From assembly GCA_020356305.1 (NCBI GenBank), contig CP070636.1, positions 1,031,481 to 1,046,925 of the forward strand: DNA of 15,445 bases, in the 5' to 3' direction. The translations under genes and the position numbers were made by a program. This stretch comes from Candidatus Bathyarchaeota archaeon. GTDB taxonomy: Archaea > Thermoproteota > Bathyarchaeia > Bathyarchaeales > Bathyarchaeaceae. Under the pieces are notes generated by a model. The model was not told where the DNA came from. It did not search any database and saw only the letters and a list, made by a program, of their open reading frames with translations. This document shows positions 7,704 through 14,543 of the stretch, piece by piece (position 1 is the stretch's first letter; every line of letters starts with the position of its first letter).

Positions 7704-9128
7704 GTGACATTGAAGGTTTTCAACACGCTCAGAAAAAGGAAAGAGAATTTTGTACCAGCGAAAAAGGGTAAAGTCGGCATGTACGTCTGTGGTCCTACCG
7801 TTTACGATTACATACACATAGGCAACGCAAGATCTTTCGTTGCTTTTGATGTGATCAGGCGATATCTAGAATACAAGGGCTATAACGTGACATACGTGAG
7901 TAACCTAACCGATGTAGATGACAAAACGATTAGAAGAGCAAAAGAAATGGGGATAAGCCTCCAGCAACTTGGAGAGAGATACAGCAGTGATTACTTCAAT
8001 GACCTAACAACACTTAACATAAAAAAGCCTGATGTTAACCCGCGGGCTACCCAACATATTGAAGAAATTATCGACCTCATTCAAATCTTGATTGACAAGA
8101 GATGTGCGTATATAGTTGAGGGAAACGTTTACTGTGATGTCTCAAAGTTTGAAGAGTACGGGAAACTTTCTGGAAACAAGGCAGAAGCGCTAGAAGCTGG
8201 AGCCCGAATTGAAGTCGACCCTAACAAGAAGAGCCCTGCCGATTTTGCGCTCTGGAAAAAACAGAAGCCTGGAGAGCCTGCATGGAGTAGTCCTTGGGGC
8301 AAGGGAAGGCCAGGGTGGCATGTGGAATGCTCTGTTATGTCCATGAAATACTTGGGGGAAACGCTGGACATTCACGGCGGTGGGAAAGACCTCATATTTC
8401 CACACCACGAGAATGAGATTGTGCAATCAGAGTCTGCGTCTGGAAAACCCCTTGCAAAATATTGGCTTCACAACGAATGGCTCACGGTAAACGGGGAAAA
8501 AATGTCCAAGTCTCTAGGAAACTTCATCACCGCCCATGAAGCAATAGAGAAATATGGTTCACAGGTCGTAAGGTTTTTTTTGGCTTCGATCCATTATCGA
8601 AGCCCTATCGACTTCAATGACAGAAGCCTAAAGCAAGCGAAGAGGAGTCTAGAGAAGTTTATTAATACCGTGGAAAAATTCAATGCACTGGAAGAAAGAA
8701 AGCACAAGGAGCCTGACGGCGAAGATCTCCTCAAAAAAGTAGAAAAAACAAGACAAAAATTCGAGGAAGCAATGGATAACGATTTCAACACGCCTCTAGC
8801 CGTTTCCGCTCTCTCCAGCCTGATAAGGGAAATCAACCAGTATGTCAAGGATCACGTGGAAATAAACGCGGAAGTCAAAGAAAAGATAACGAAAATCATA
8901 AAGAGGCTGATGGAAGATATACTCGGCATCAAGATTGAGAGACAGAAACCGGAAACCGACAAACTTGTGGAAGATCTCATGGACTTAGTCATCGACATGC
9001 GGCAGCACCTCCGCGAGCGGCAAGATTGGAAGGCTACAGATAAAATCAGAACCAAACTACGAGCGTTGGGGCTCGTTCTTGAAGACAAGCCTGAAGGTAC
9101 CGAATGGAAATTCAAGAGAAAACTTTGA
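7704..9128 (+). CDS. cysS: Cysteinyl-tRNA synthetase
   Basis: This class I aminoacyl-tRNA synthetase charges tRNA-Cys with cysteine in two steps through cysteinyl-AMP. The length (474 residues) is normal. The HIGH signature is HIGN (38-41) and the KMSKS loop is exact at 266-270. The zinc ligands sit at C29, C209, H234 and E238, matching the known bacterial enzyme almost residue for residue. [15 protein letters not shown] and [17 protein letters not shown] are family hallmarks. The DALR-type helical anticodon-binding region starts near 330. The GTG at 7704 is supported by GAGG at 7692-7695, eight bases away. It stands alone on the plus strand; the phosphohexomutase 185 bases downstream has its own promoter. 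Confidence 0.97.
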   Translation: MTLKVFNTLRKRKENFVPAKKGKVGMYVCGPTVYDYIHIGNARSFVAFDVIRRYLEYKGYNVTYVSNLTDVDDKTIRRAKEMGISLQQLGERYSSDYFNDLTTLNIKKPDVNPRATQHIEEIIDLIQILIDKRCAYIVEGNVYCDVSKFEEYGKLSGNKAEALEAGARIEVDPNKKSPADFALWKKQKPGEPAWSSPWGKGRPGWHVECSVMSMKYLGETLDIHGGGKDLIFPHHENEIVQSESASGKPLAKYWLHNEWLTVNGEKMSKSLGNFITAHEAIEKYGSQVVRFFLASIHYRSPIDFNDRSLKQAKRSLEKFINTVEKFNALEERKHKEPDGEDLLKKVEKTRQKFEEAMDNDFNTPLAVSALSSLIREINQYVKDHVEINAEVKEKITKIIKRLMEDILGIKIERQKPETDKLVEDLMDLVIDMRQHLRERQDWKATDKIRTKLRALGLVLEDKPEGTEWKFKRKL

Positions 9129-9240
9129 AGAGCTGCCTTGTAACTGTCTGATTCTCGATACACATGTGTAATCATATAGATACCGAATTCTTCTGAGCGC
9201 ACCTGCGATTTGCACCCACAAAAGCGCTGATTGCTGAGCT

Positions 9241-9248
9241 TTTAAATA
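9241..9248 (+). promoter_or_regulatory. TATA box of the phosphohexomutase gene
   Basis: TTTAAATA followed by AGG is a strong archaeal TATA match. It predicts a start near 9271 and a leader of about 40 bases containing AAAGGAG at 9299-9305 before the TTG at 9314. This separates the gene from cysS. Confidence 0.5.
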
Positions 9249-9313
9249 AGGTGAGCTTTATTATTGGACCAGACGCAGATCACGCGAACTAAAGTCTTAA
9301 AGGAGCCGGCAAG

Positions 9314-10747
9314 TTGAAACGGATAATTTTTGGAACAGATGGCTGGCGTGGAGTTATCGCTCAAGACTTCACGTTTGACAACGTTAGAGTGGTTGCTCAA
9401 GCCATAGCTGACTACCTAAAGGCTACAGGATTGGACCAAAGGAGCTTGATTGTTGGCTTCGACACACGGTTTCTGTCAGACAGGTTTGCAAGAAGTCTCG
9501 CCGAGGTAGTGGCCAGCAACGACATACCAGTTTTTTTGACTACAAAACCGTCTCCGACGCCCCTAATCTCCTTCACCGTGAAAAACCGCAAGGCAGGCGG
9601 AGGTGTGGTTATTACCGCTAGCCACAACCCGTTCATGTACAGCGGGATAAAGTTCAAGTCCGAGTACGGCGGTTCAGCCCTCACCAAAAACACGAAAGAA
9701 ATTGAGAGTTTTCTTTACAAGAATCCTGTGAAATACGATGCGGAAAAAAGGGAGCAATACACCAAAGAAGCGAATTTTGAGCCCGACTACTTGGACAAGA
9801 TAGAAAGTCTGGTGGATTTACAGCTCATCGGAGAAGCTGGTTTCAAAATCGTTGCTGATGCCATGCACGGGGCCGGAGACAGAGTAATTGCAAGGCTGCT
9901 CTCGGCCACCAAATGTCAGGTAAAAGATATTCGCTTTCAACCTGATCCCATGTTTGGCGGGGTGAAACCCGAGCCTATCCGCCAAATCTTGCAACCTCTG
10001 ATCGACGCAGTCTTAGAGTGGGACGCTGACATCGGGTTGGCGACGGACGGAGATGCTGACAGGTTTGGGGTGATCACTTCTAAGGGAGCATTCGTCTCGC
10101 CTCATGAAGCCTTGGCACTACTCATTCTGCATCTGCACCAGAATAAAGGCTGGAGGGGTGGGGTGGTGAAGACGGCGTCGGTGTGCAACATTGTGTCCAA
10201 CGTAGCTGAAAAACTAGCGTTACCGGTCTATGAGACAGCGGTGGGCTTCAAAAACATATGTGAGCTCATGCTTGAGAAAGACATCCTCGTCGGCGGAGAA
10301 GAAAGTGGAGGCGCTGGCTTCAAGAATCATGTACCCGAGCGCGACGGGATCCTGGCGTCTCTCTTAATCTTGGAGATGATGGCCATGGAAGAAAAAGGCA
10401 TTAACGAAATCTTGAAAGAACTGAAGGGGGAGTTTGGTGAAGTGCACTACGATCGAGTTGACCTCCCGTATGACAAGCCAAACCGTATGGAGCTTGTCCC
10501 TAATCTGCAGACAAACCCGCCACGCCAAGTTTGTGGCCTGAAAGTCACTAAAGTCGACACCTATCTTGGAGTTGAGGTTGTTAACGGAATCAAATTTCAC
10601 TTTGCCGACCAGCGAGGTTGGCTTCTGATAAGAGCTTCGGAAACAGAACCTATCATGAGGATTTACGCAGAGGCAAGCAGCGACGACTTGGTGCAACAAT
10701 TGCTGGGAGAGGGGCAGCAACTCCTCGAAAGAGGAGCTAAGAACTAA
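9314..10747 (+). CDS. Phosphoglucomutase/phosphomannomutase family enzyme
   Basis: This is an alpha-D-phosphohexomutase that moves phosphate between O6 and O1 of a hexose through a phosphoserine. It supplies glucose-1-P, mannose-1-P or glucosamine-1-P for glycans and nucleotide sugars. It has 477 residues, and all four domains are visible. TASHNP at 101-106 contains the catalytic S103. The metal loop is DGDADR at 245-250. The sugar-specificity loop is GGEESGG at 327-333. The C-terminal phosphate-binding loop is IRASETEP. The GEESGG loop fits glucose, mannose or glucosamine forms, so the substrate cannot be fixed from sequence. The TTG start is supported by AAAGGAG eight bases away. The 3' end overlaps the convergent DUF1922 gene by 11 bases. 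Confidence 0.93.
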   Translation: MKRIIFGTDGWRGVIAQDFTFDNVRVVAQAIADYLKATGLDQRSLIVGFDTRFLSDRFARSLAEVVASNDIPVFLTTKPSPTPLISFTVKNRKAGGGVVITASHNPFMYSGIKFKSEYGGSALTKNTKEIESFLYKNPVKYDAEKREQYTKEANFEPDYLDKIESLVDLQLIGEAGFKIVADAMHGAGDRVIARLLSATKCQVKDIRFQPDPMFGGVKPEPIRQILQPLIDAVLEWDADIGLATDGDADRFGVITSKGAFVSPHEALALLILHLHQNKGWRGGVVKTASVCNIVSNVAEKLALPVYETAVGFKNICELMLEKDILVGGEESGGAGFKNHVPERDGILASLLILEMMAMEEKGINEILKELKGEFGEVHYDRVDLPYDKPNRMELVPNLQTNPPRQVCGLKVTKVDTYLGVEVVNGIKFHFADQRGWLLIRASETEPIMRIYAEASSDDLVQQLLGEGQQLLERGAKN

Positions 10748-10937
10748 GAGAGACGGCTCTTCTACTTTTCAAGGTGCGTATTAGATTCGAAGCTTCGGAA
10801 GCAGATTTCGCACGGGCGACCTTCCGCGCCTTTTCCAAAACCAGTCGAGCTCCACATCGAGGGCACCGTCTCGTTTTCTGAGTTGTTTTGGCCAACAAGA
10901 ATTGTCCACACCTGTAGCAAACGATCACGATGAACAT
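10737..10937 (-). CDS. DUF1922-like zinc-ribbon protein
   Basis: This 66-residue protein has two CxxC knuckles, CYRC (7-10) and CPRC (25-28), around a short beta hairpin (GQFLLAKTTQKTRR). A basic helical tail follows, ARKVARAKSASEASNLIRTLKSRR. The order and spacing match the archaeal DUF1922 family, a rubredoxin-like zinc ribbon of unknown role. The arginine-rich tail suggests nucleic-acid or ribosome contact; this is inference. The ATG at 10937 has GGTGAGG about nine bases upstream. Its promoter probably shares the AT-rich element at 10978-10985 with the divergent nuclease-like gene. The 3' end overlaps the phosphohexomutase end. Confidence 0.8.
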   Translation of the reverse strand: MFIVIVCYRCGQFLLAKTTQKTRRCPRCGARLVLEKARKVARAKSASEASNLIRTLKSRRAVSLSS

Positions 10938-10977
10938 CTAATGCGCCTCACCAGGCGAAAGGTTTTTCCTCAACACC

Positions 10978-10985
10978 GTTTTAAC
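10978..10985. promoter_or_regulatory. Shared TATA element for divergent genes
   Basis: GTTTTAAC reads as GTTAAAAC on the other strand, so one element can face both ways. On the plus strand its centre is 26-27 bases before the ATG at 11008, giving a leaderless transcript. On the minus strand it predicts a start near 10956, a 19-base leader and the GGTGAGG site ahead of the DUF1922 gene. Confidence 0.4.
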
Positions 10986-11007
10986 TGCTGTAAGAGGATG
11001 TTAATAA

Positions 11008-11346
11008 ATGCGCGGTGTCTCGCTAATTGACCTTGCAGCCAAGTATTTCAGACAGAGAGGCTACAAGATAGAGAAGAACACAGTTTTGGAGGGACTTTCT
11101 GGGCTCCCTCACAATTTTGACCTGGTTATCCGCAAGGATGAGGAGCGACGTCTGGTTTGGATCAGAGACTGGAAGCGAACGGTTGGCGTCAACATGGTGA
11201 TAAACATGGACAAAGCATCGGCGGATGTTGGCTTTCCAAACCCCGTGATGGTCTCGGGAAAGTTCAGTGGACACGCCAAGGCCTATGCTAACCGCCGAGG
11301 CGTCACGTTGTTCACAAAACGTCAAATGATGCAAGGACTAGGATAG
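11008..11346 (+). CDS. Small PD-(D/E)XK nuclease-like protein
   Basis: The 112-residue protein has the layout of a minimal restriction-endonuclease fold. An N-terminal helix holds LAAKYFRQRGYKIEKN, as in Mrr-like domains. E28 is in strand one, D38 in FDLVIRK, and D54-x-K56 in VWIRDWKRTVG. Together these give the E/D...D...DxK metal site. A helix with INMDKASADVGFPNP and the conserved HAKAYANRRGVTLFTKRQ end complete the fold. This suggests DNA binding and possibly cleavage in repair, or a stand-alone accessory domain. No methylase or ATPase partner lies nearby. The TATA-to-ATG distance predicts a leaderless message. Confidence 0.72.
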   Translation: MRGVSLIDLAAKYFRQRGYKIEKNTVLEGLSGLPHNFDLVIRKDEERRLVWIRDWKRTVGVNMVINMDKASADVGFPNPVMVSGKFSGHAKAYANRRGVTLFTKRQMMQGLG

Positions 11347-11347
11347 A

Positions 11348-11977
11348 CTAAAAGTCTCTCAAAAAATCATGCAATCGCCCTTTCCTTTCAAGTTTCCCTA
11401 ACCAATCCACTATGCCCACGCCACACTTTCTCTTCCCTCGCAAGATCAAGACGATCTCTTCCACAACCTCTCCAACTCGCTTACCGCTAACATCAATTTC
11501 ACACACTTTTTCAGAACCACAATCCCTCACCACATCCCATAGACAAGCATCCAAAACCTCAGCAGCCAAGTTTTCCCAAAGTTTTCTCCCGCTAAACCCG
11601 CGTTCCTCCATCGCTTCTTTTAGTTCTTCGGGATCCCGCCTGAGAACAAAGACCATGTGAATGTCTTGGATTGGCACAACATCGATCGCGTAGAGGCCGT
11701 CGACTATGATATCTCCCTCAGAATCGCTCATAATTGTTTGTAGCCGTTCTGAAACTTTCTCCAAATCAGCGATTATTGTTCCTCTGGCTTTGTCCACGCC
11801 GCTGGTCAGCTTTTCCCGCTTGACTAGGTCTGATAGATCGATGTGGAGGGCGTCCAGTCTGGAAGCCAAGAGGTTGGAGACCGAGGTTTTTCCCACGCCG
11901 GGAGTCCCCGTAATCAAGATGACTCGCTTGAACGCATTCACCTTCTTCAAACAAATCTTGTTTGCTTTTGTTTGCAC
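11348..11977 (-). CDS. AK6/Fap7-type adenylate kinase
   Basis: This P-loop nucleotide kinase is of the archaeal/eukaryal AK6 (Fap7) type. The eukaryal homologue acts in 40S ribosome maturation and binds uS11; the archaeal ones show AMP kinase and ATPase activity. The Walker A motif is GTPGVGKTS at residues 24-32. IIVDGLYAID (89-98) corresponds to the AMP-binding strand region. VFVLRRDPEELKEAMEERG (about 109-127) is the core that follows, and RKLWENLAAEVLDACLWD contains the lid-proximal helix typical of the family. The C-terminal extension GKLERKGRLHDFLRDF is basic. The GTG at 11977 leaves an N-terminal tail; a TTG at 11950 or GTG at 11941 could be the true start. The GNAT gene ends 28 bases upstream on the same strand, so the two are probably co-transcribed. 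Confidence 0.88.
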   Translation of the reverse strand: MQTKANKICLKKVNAFKRVILITGTPGVGKTSVSNLLASRLDALHIDLSDLVKREKLTSGVDKARGTIIADLEKVSERLQTIMSDSEGDIIVDGLYAIDVVPIQDIHMVFVLRRDPEELKEAMEERGFSGRKLWENLAAEVLDACLWDVVRDCGSEKVCEIDVSGKRVGEVVEEIVLILRGKRKCGVGIVDWLGKLERKGRLHDFLRDF

Positions 11978-12005
11978 GCGTCATGCGGACGCGAATGATT
12001 GCCTT

Positions 12006-12512
12006 TCACTCAAGCCACATCTCCATTTCTATCGCGTCAAGGAACTCTCCAGCCCAGTTGACGAGTCGGTGGTGGTGTCCGCACGTCTGGAACCCTAGAC
12101 TCGTGTAGAATGCTACACTTTCCGTGTTCTGGGCCATTATGAAAAAACCGAGGTGTCTGAATCCCTGTTTCTGACACCAAGGAAGAACTCCAATTTGCCA
12201 GAGGGCTGTGCCAACTCTGCATCGGCGGTAGTTAGGCGTCACCCACGTGCCTACCTCGCCGCAGTGCGTAAGCCGTTTGCTGTAGGTCCAACGTTGAGCG
12301 ATAGCTGCAAAGCCTGCGAATTTTGTCCTGTCTATTCGGGCCACAAAAACAGCTTCTCTCGGATTCAGATTCTCGATATATTCTTTCTCCTCTTCGACTG
12401 TGTAATGGTCGAGTACTGTGCGGCGCTCCTCTCTACAGATGTCAATCAGTCTCACTATATCCCGTACGTCCAGTTTGGGGTCCGCTCTCATGACCTCAAT
12501 TTCATTTGGCAT
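12006..12512 (-). CDS. GNAT-family acetyltransferase
   Basis: This is an acetyl-CoA-dependent N-acetyltransferase of 168 residues. The fold is visible as EVGTWVTPNYRRCRVGTAL (beta-4, P-loop and helix 3), followed by FRHLGFFIMAQNTESVAFYTSLGF, the C-terminal strand and the Asn/Tyr helix. The acetyl-CoA loop is R-R-C-R-V-G (96-101): the first glycine of the common RxxGxG is replaced by Arg. That change is seen in some family members but may weaken CoA binding. The substrate is unknown; it looks closest to small-molecule acetyltransferases of the phosphinothricin/PhnO style. GGTGG lies four bases before the ATG, and GATAATGAT near 12560 fits a TATA box. It leads a two-gene unit with AK6. Confidence 0.85.
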   Translation of the reverse strand: MPNEIEVMRADPKLDVRDIVRLIDICREERRTVLDHYTVEEEKEYIENLNPREAVFVARIDRTKFAGFAAIAQRWTYSKRLTHCGEVGTWVTPNYRRCRVGTALWQIGVLPWCQKQGFRHLGFFIMAQNTESVAFYTSLGFQTCGHHHRLVNWAGEFLDAIEMEMWLE

Positions 12513-12602
12513 TTTTCCACCATCAGCTCCATTTTAGGAGATTGCGCTTTCCATATCATTATCTGATTCTTTGTTTGGTCCTTGGGCACTACTACGCGCA
12601 CG

Positions 12603-12619
12603 CAGACTTAATAAGTCTG
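12603..12619. promoter_or_regulatory. 17-bp palindrome centred on the aminopeptidase TATA box
   Basis: CAGACTTA and TAAGTCTG form a perfect inverted repeat with 8-bp arms around one central A. The central TTAATAA is in the TATA position: a start about 26 bases on is near 12637, 20-odd bases before the ATG at 12660. A bound dimeric regulator would block TBP. A chance palindrome is possible. Confidence 0.45.
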
Positions 12620-12659
12620 TACAAGCTTTTGGTTTCTAGCTTGGAATGGAGACGCTTCT

Positions 12660-13811
12660 ATGATCACAAAAGAAAAAATCGGGAAGTGTGCGGAATCCAT
12701 TGTAACTGGCATGAACCTCAAGAGAGGGGAAGCAATTGTAATACGAGGAGGAGCCCACACCCAAGAGCTCCTCGAAGAGATAGGTATTTTAAGCTACAAG
12801 AAAGGCGCCCAGCCATTGATCATGGCAACCACAGACGATTATTCAGCAAGGGTCTATGATGAAATCCCGAAGGAAACTCTGGAAGTAACTCCTAAGCATT
12901 ACCTAGGAGCGATCAAAGAAGCTGATGCCTATGTGGTGGTTGAACCTTTCCAAGATCCCAAAATCCAAACAAAGTTTCTGCAAGAAAAGATTGCCGCCAA
13001 GACAAAGGCGAACGTTCCTATTCGAAAGGAGCTCTACGGAGAAGAGACAGGGAAAGGGAAGAAATGGACCTACGCCGGCTGGCCGACACAAGATGCGGCA
13101 AAATTCTACGGCGTTGACTACAACGATCTGGAACGATTAATCATCGAAGGCATGATGGTGCCTGCCGCGACTCTCAAGGCGAAGACCTCGAAACTGGCCA
13201 AACGTTTGGGAAAAAAAGATGTGCTTCACATTACTGACAAAAAAGGCACCGACTTCACGTGCAAGATCAAAGGGCGCCGTATCTACGAGGACGACGGCAT
13301 CATCGATGATCATGACATCGAAATGAACGATCTAGGCAACAACCTACCGGCTGGGGAGCTCTTCATTGCACCGCATGAAACCTTCGGTGAAGGAACCATA
13401 TACTGCCCCATCACCATAGATTGGTTCACCAACAAGATCATTAAGGACATCACACTTCGCTTCAAGGATGGAACGCTCCTTCTCGACGAATGCACTGCAG
13501 GAGCCAATCGCGACCAAATAACTGACACGTTCAAACGTTGCCTAGAAATTGATAAGAAAGAGAAAGAGGTTAGAACGACGCACATCGCCGAATTGGGAAT
13601 AGGATGCAACCCGGCAATTGACAAAGCTATTGGCTATGTGCTCACAGACGAAAAATTAGGTGGCTCTGTTCACATCGCCTTCGGTTCAAACATCGGCTAC
13701 GGAGGAACCTCAAAGTCAAGTATGCACTGGGACTTTGTAACTTATCCGAGCGCAACAATTGAAATCGTTGGTACAGAAGAGGTCATCATGAAAGATGGAA
13801 AACTTCCCTAG
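12660..13811 (+). CDS. M29-family aminopeptidase
   Basis: This metallo-aminopeptidase of the thermophilic M29 family (aminopeptidase T/AmpS type) removes N-terminal residues from peptides in the cytoplasm using two metal ions. It has 383 residues. The metal ligands expected from characterised members are present in order: E233 in NLPAGELFIAP, E311 in HIAELGIG, H338 in GSVHIAFG, then H356 and D358 in SSMHWDFV. The N-terminal half is the family's dimer-forming alpha/beta domain. The ATG at 12660 is preceded by GGAG nine bases before it. The TATA box sits inside a palindrome, so the gene may be regulated, while the divergent GNAT unit uses a separate promoter on the other strand. Confidence 0.92.
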   Translation: MITKEKIGKCAESIVTGMNLKRGEAIVIRGGAHTQELLEEIGILSYKKGAQPLIMATTDDYSARVYDEIPKETLEVTPKHYLGAIKEADAYVVVEPFQDPKIQTKFLQEKIAAKTKANVPIRKELYGEETGKGKKWTYAGWPTQDAAKFYGVDYNDLERLIIEGMMVPAATLKAKTSKLAKRLGKKDVLHITDKKGTDFTCKIKGRRIYEDDGIIDDHDIEMNDLGNNLPAGELFIAPHETFGEGTIYCPITIDWFTNKIIKDITLRFKDGTLLLDECTAGANRDQITDTFKRCLEIDKKEKEVRTTHIAELGIGCNPAIDKAIGYVLTDEKLGGSVHIAFGSNIGYGGTSKSSMHWDFVTYPSATIEIVGTEEVIMKDGKLP

Positions 13812-13851
13812 AATCAAATAGACTCTTGCCTCCATACACTAGCACGCAAAC

Positions 13852-13865
13852 ATTGGTTTTCCAAT
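13852..13865. terminator. Possible bidirectional hairpin between convergent genes
   Basis: ATTGG-TTTT-CCAAT is a perfect 5-bp stem with a four-base loop in the 67-base gap between the convergent aminopeptidase and winged-helix genes. It could mark transcript ends in both directions. The stem is short and archaeal termination mainly relies on T-tracts, so support is weak. Confidence 0.25.
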
Positions 13866-13878
13866 ACGCGTGAACGCT

Positions 13879-14070
13879 TTATTCTGTTGTTGTCCAAAAG
13901 CATCTTTTTGGAGAGGTGACCTTGCCCTTCTTTTTCAGGCCTTTTATGATCTTGGAGACTTCATCTTTGGGTAGACTGATCATTTCTGCAATATCTCCAG
14001 GCCTAACTGGTTTTCCGACTTTTCTCATGGCTTCAAGCACCGTTTGCTCTTTATCCTCCATTTCTTCCAT
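13879..14070 (-). CDS. Small winged-helix DNA-binding protein
   Basis: This 63-residue protein is almost entirely one winged helix-turn-helix. Helix 1 is EQTVLEAMRKVG, helix 2 PGDIAEMISL, recognition helix PKDEVSKIIKGLKKKG, and the wing KVTSPKRCFWTTTE. It probably acts as a dimeric DNA-binding regulator or as a small chromatin-like protein. The PVRPGDIA and SPKRC segments look like those of small archaeal regulators. Its target is unknown; the neighbouring tRNA/integrase region is one candidate. The ATG at 14070 fits a leaderless transcript from AATAAATT near 14099. An ATG at 14061 with GGAGG nine bases upstream is the other choice. Confidence 0.8.
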   Translation of the reverse strand: MEEMEDKEQTVLEAMRKVGKPVRPGDIAEMISLPKDEVSKIIKGLKKKGKVTSPKRCFWTTTE

Positions 14071-14207
14071 CCTCCAACCTAGCTAGAATGGTTGAATTTA
14101 TTAGGTTTCCGATTCGGAAAGTGCATGGATGCCCGCCAGATTGCACGCGTCGAGCAAGACCGTCTAAATCCCGAATGAGTGGCACGTTATCTAGAATGTT
14201 CAAACTG

Positions 14208-14215
14208 TTTAATTA
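14208..14215 (+). promoter_or_regulatory. TATA box of the tRNA-Ala gene
   Basis: TTTAATTA is centred about 28 bases before the first base of the tRNA, the right place for archaeal tRNA transcription. Between it and the tRNA lies ACGTTT-cca-AAACGT (14221-14235), a 6-bp inverted repeat that may be chance. A promoter here could also read through into the integrase frame. Confidence 0.5.
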
Positions 14216-14239
14216 GGCTCACGTTTCCAAAACGTTTGT

Positions 14240-14315
14240 GGGCCGGTAGTTCAGTGGAATGAATGCCGCCCTCGCACGGCGGAGGTCGCGGGTTCAAATC
14301 CCGCCCGGTCCACCA
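14240..14315 (+). tRNA. tRNA-Ala (anticodon CGC), CCA encoded
   Basis: The gene folds into a full cloverleaf. The acceptor GGGCCGG (14240-14246) pairs with CCGGTCC (14305-14311). D arm GTTC/GAAT contains a G-U pair. The anticodon stem CCGCC/GGCGG encloses CTCGCAC, with anticodon CGC at 14273-14275. The T arm GCGGG/CCCGC has loop TTCAAAT. The G3:U70 pair (14242 with 14309) is the classic alanine identity element. Discriminator A312 is followed by an encoded CCA (14313-14315). There is no intron. It decodes GCG. Its 3' end is a probable integration site, because a tyrosine-recombinase frame begins on the last base of CCA. Confidence 0.96.
14288..14315 (+). other. Candidate attachment site at the tRNA-Ala 3' end
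   Basis: The T arm, acceptor strand and CCA of the tRNA abut the integrase frame. Archaeal tyrosine integrases commonly recombine within a tRNA 3' half, leaving the tRNA intact on one side and a direct repeat of its 3' part at the far end. No second copy lies in this window, so the far end must be beyond 15445. Exact limits are unknown. Confidence 0.5.
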
Positions 14316-14543
14316 TGCGTGAACCCGGTTTAATTTCCGTGAAGGAAGGGATTTTTAGAATTGTTTGGGAGTTGAAGAAAAAGAGGCTATGCAGATTCGA
14401 CTATCAAAGGCTACGCGAGAAAGCTCAAGACTGTTTCGAGGCAAGTAGATCTAAACAACCCTGACTCAGTAAGATCGTTTGTTGCCAGAAAGAATTGTAG
14501 TAACGCTTTCAAAGAAGCCCTTGTCAACGCTTATGACCATTAC
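14315..14543 (+). pseudogene. N-terminal part of tyrosine integrase, out of frame
   Basis: From ATG 14315 the frame reads MREPGLISVKEG, then IFRIVWELKKKR, and then becomes unrelated and stops near 14460. From about 14385 the next frame (+1) reads GYADSTIKGYARKLKTV and runs into the catalytic domain without a stop. Joining them at the A5 run (14378-14382) gives ...WELKKRGYADSTIKGY..., the expected SAM-like core-binding domain of archaeal integrases. One extra base in the A run explains the break. A GTG at 14339 is an alternative start. It may be decay, an assembly error, or less likely a +1 ribosomal shift. Confidence 0.65.

Noticed and set aside
14378..14383. Programmed ribosomal frameshift site in the integrase
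   Set aside because: The A-rich heptamer suits a -1 shift, but the second frame requires +1; mutation or sequencing error explains it better.
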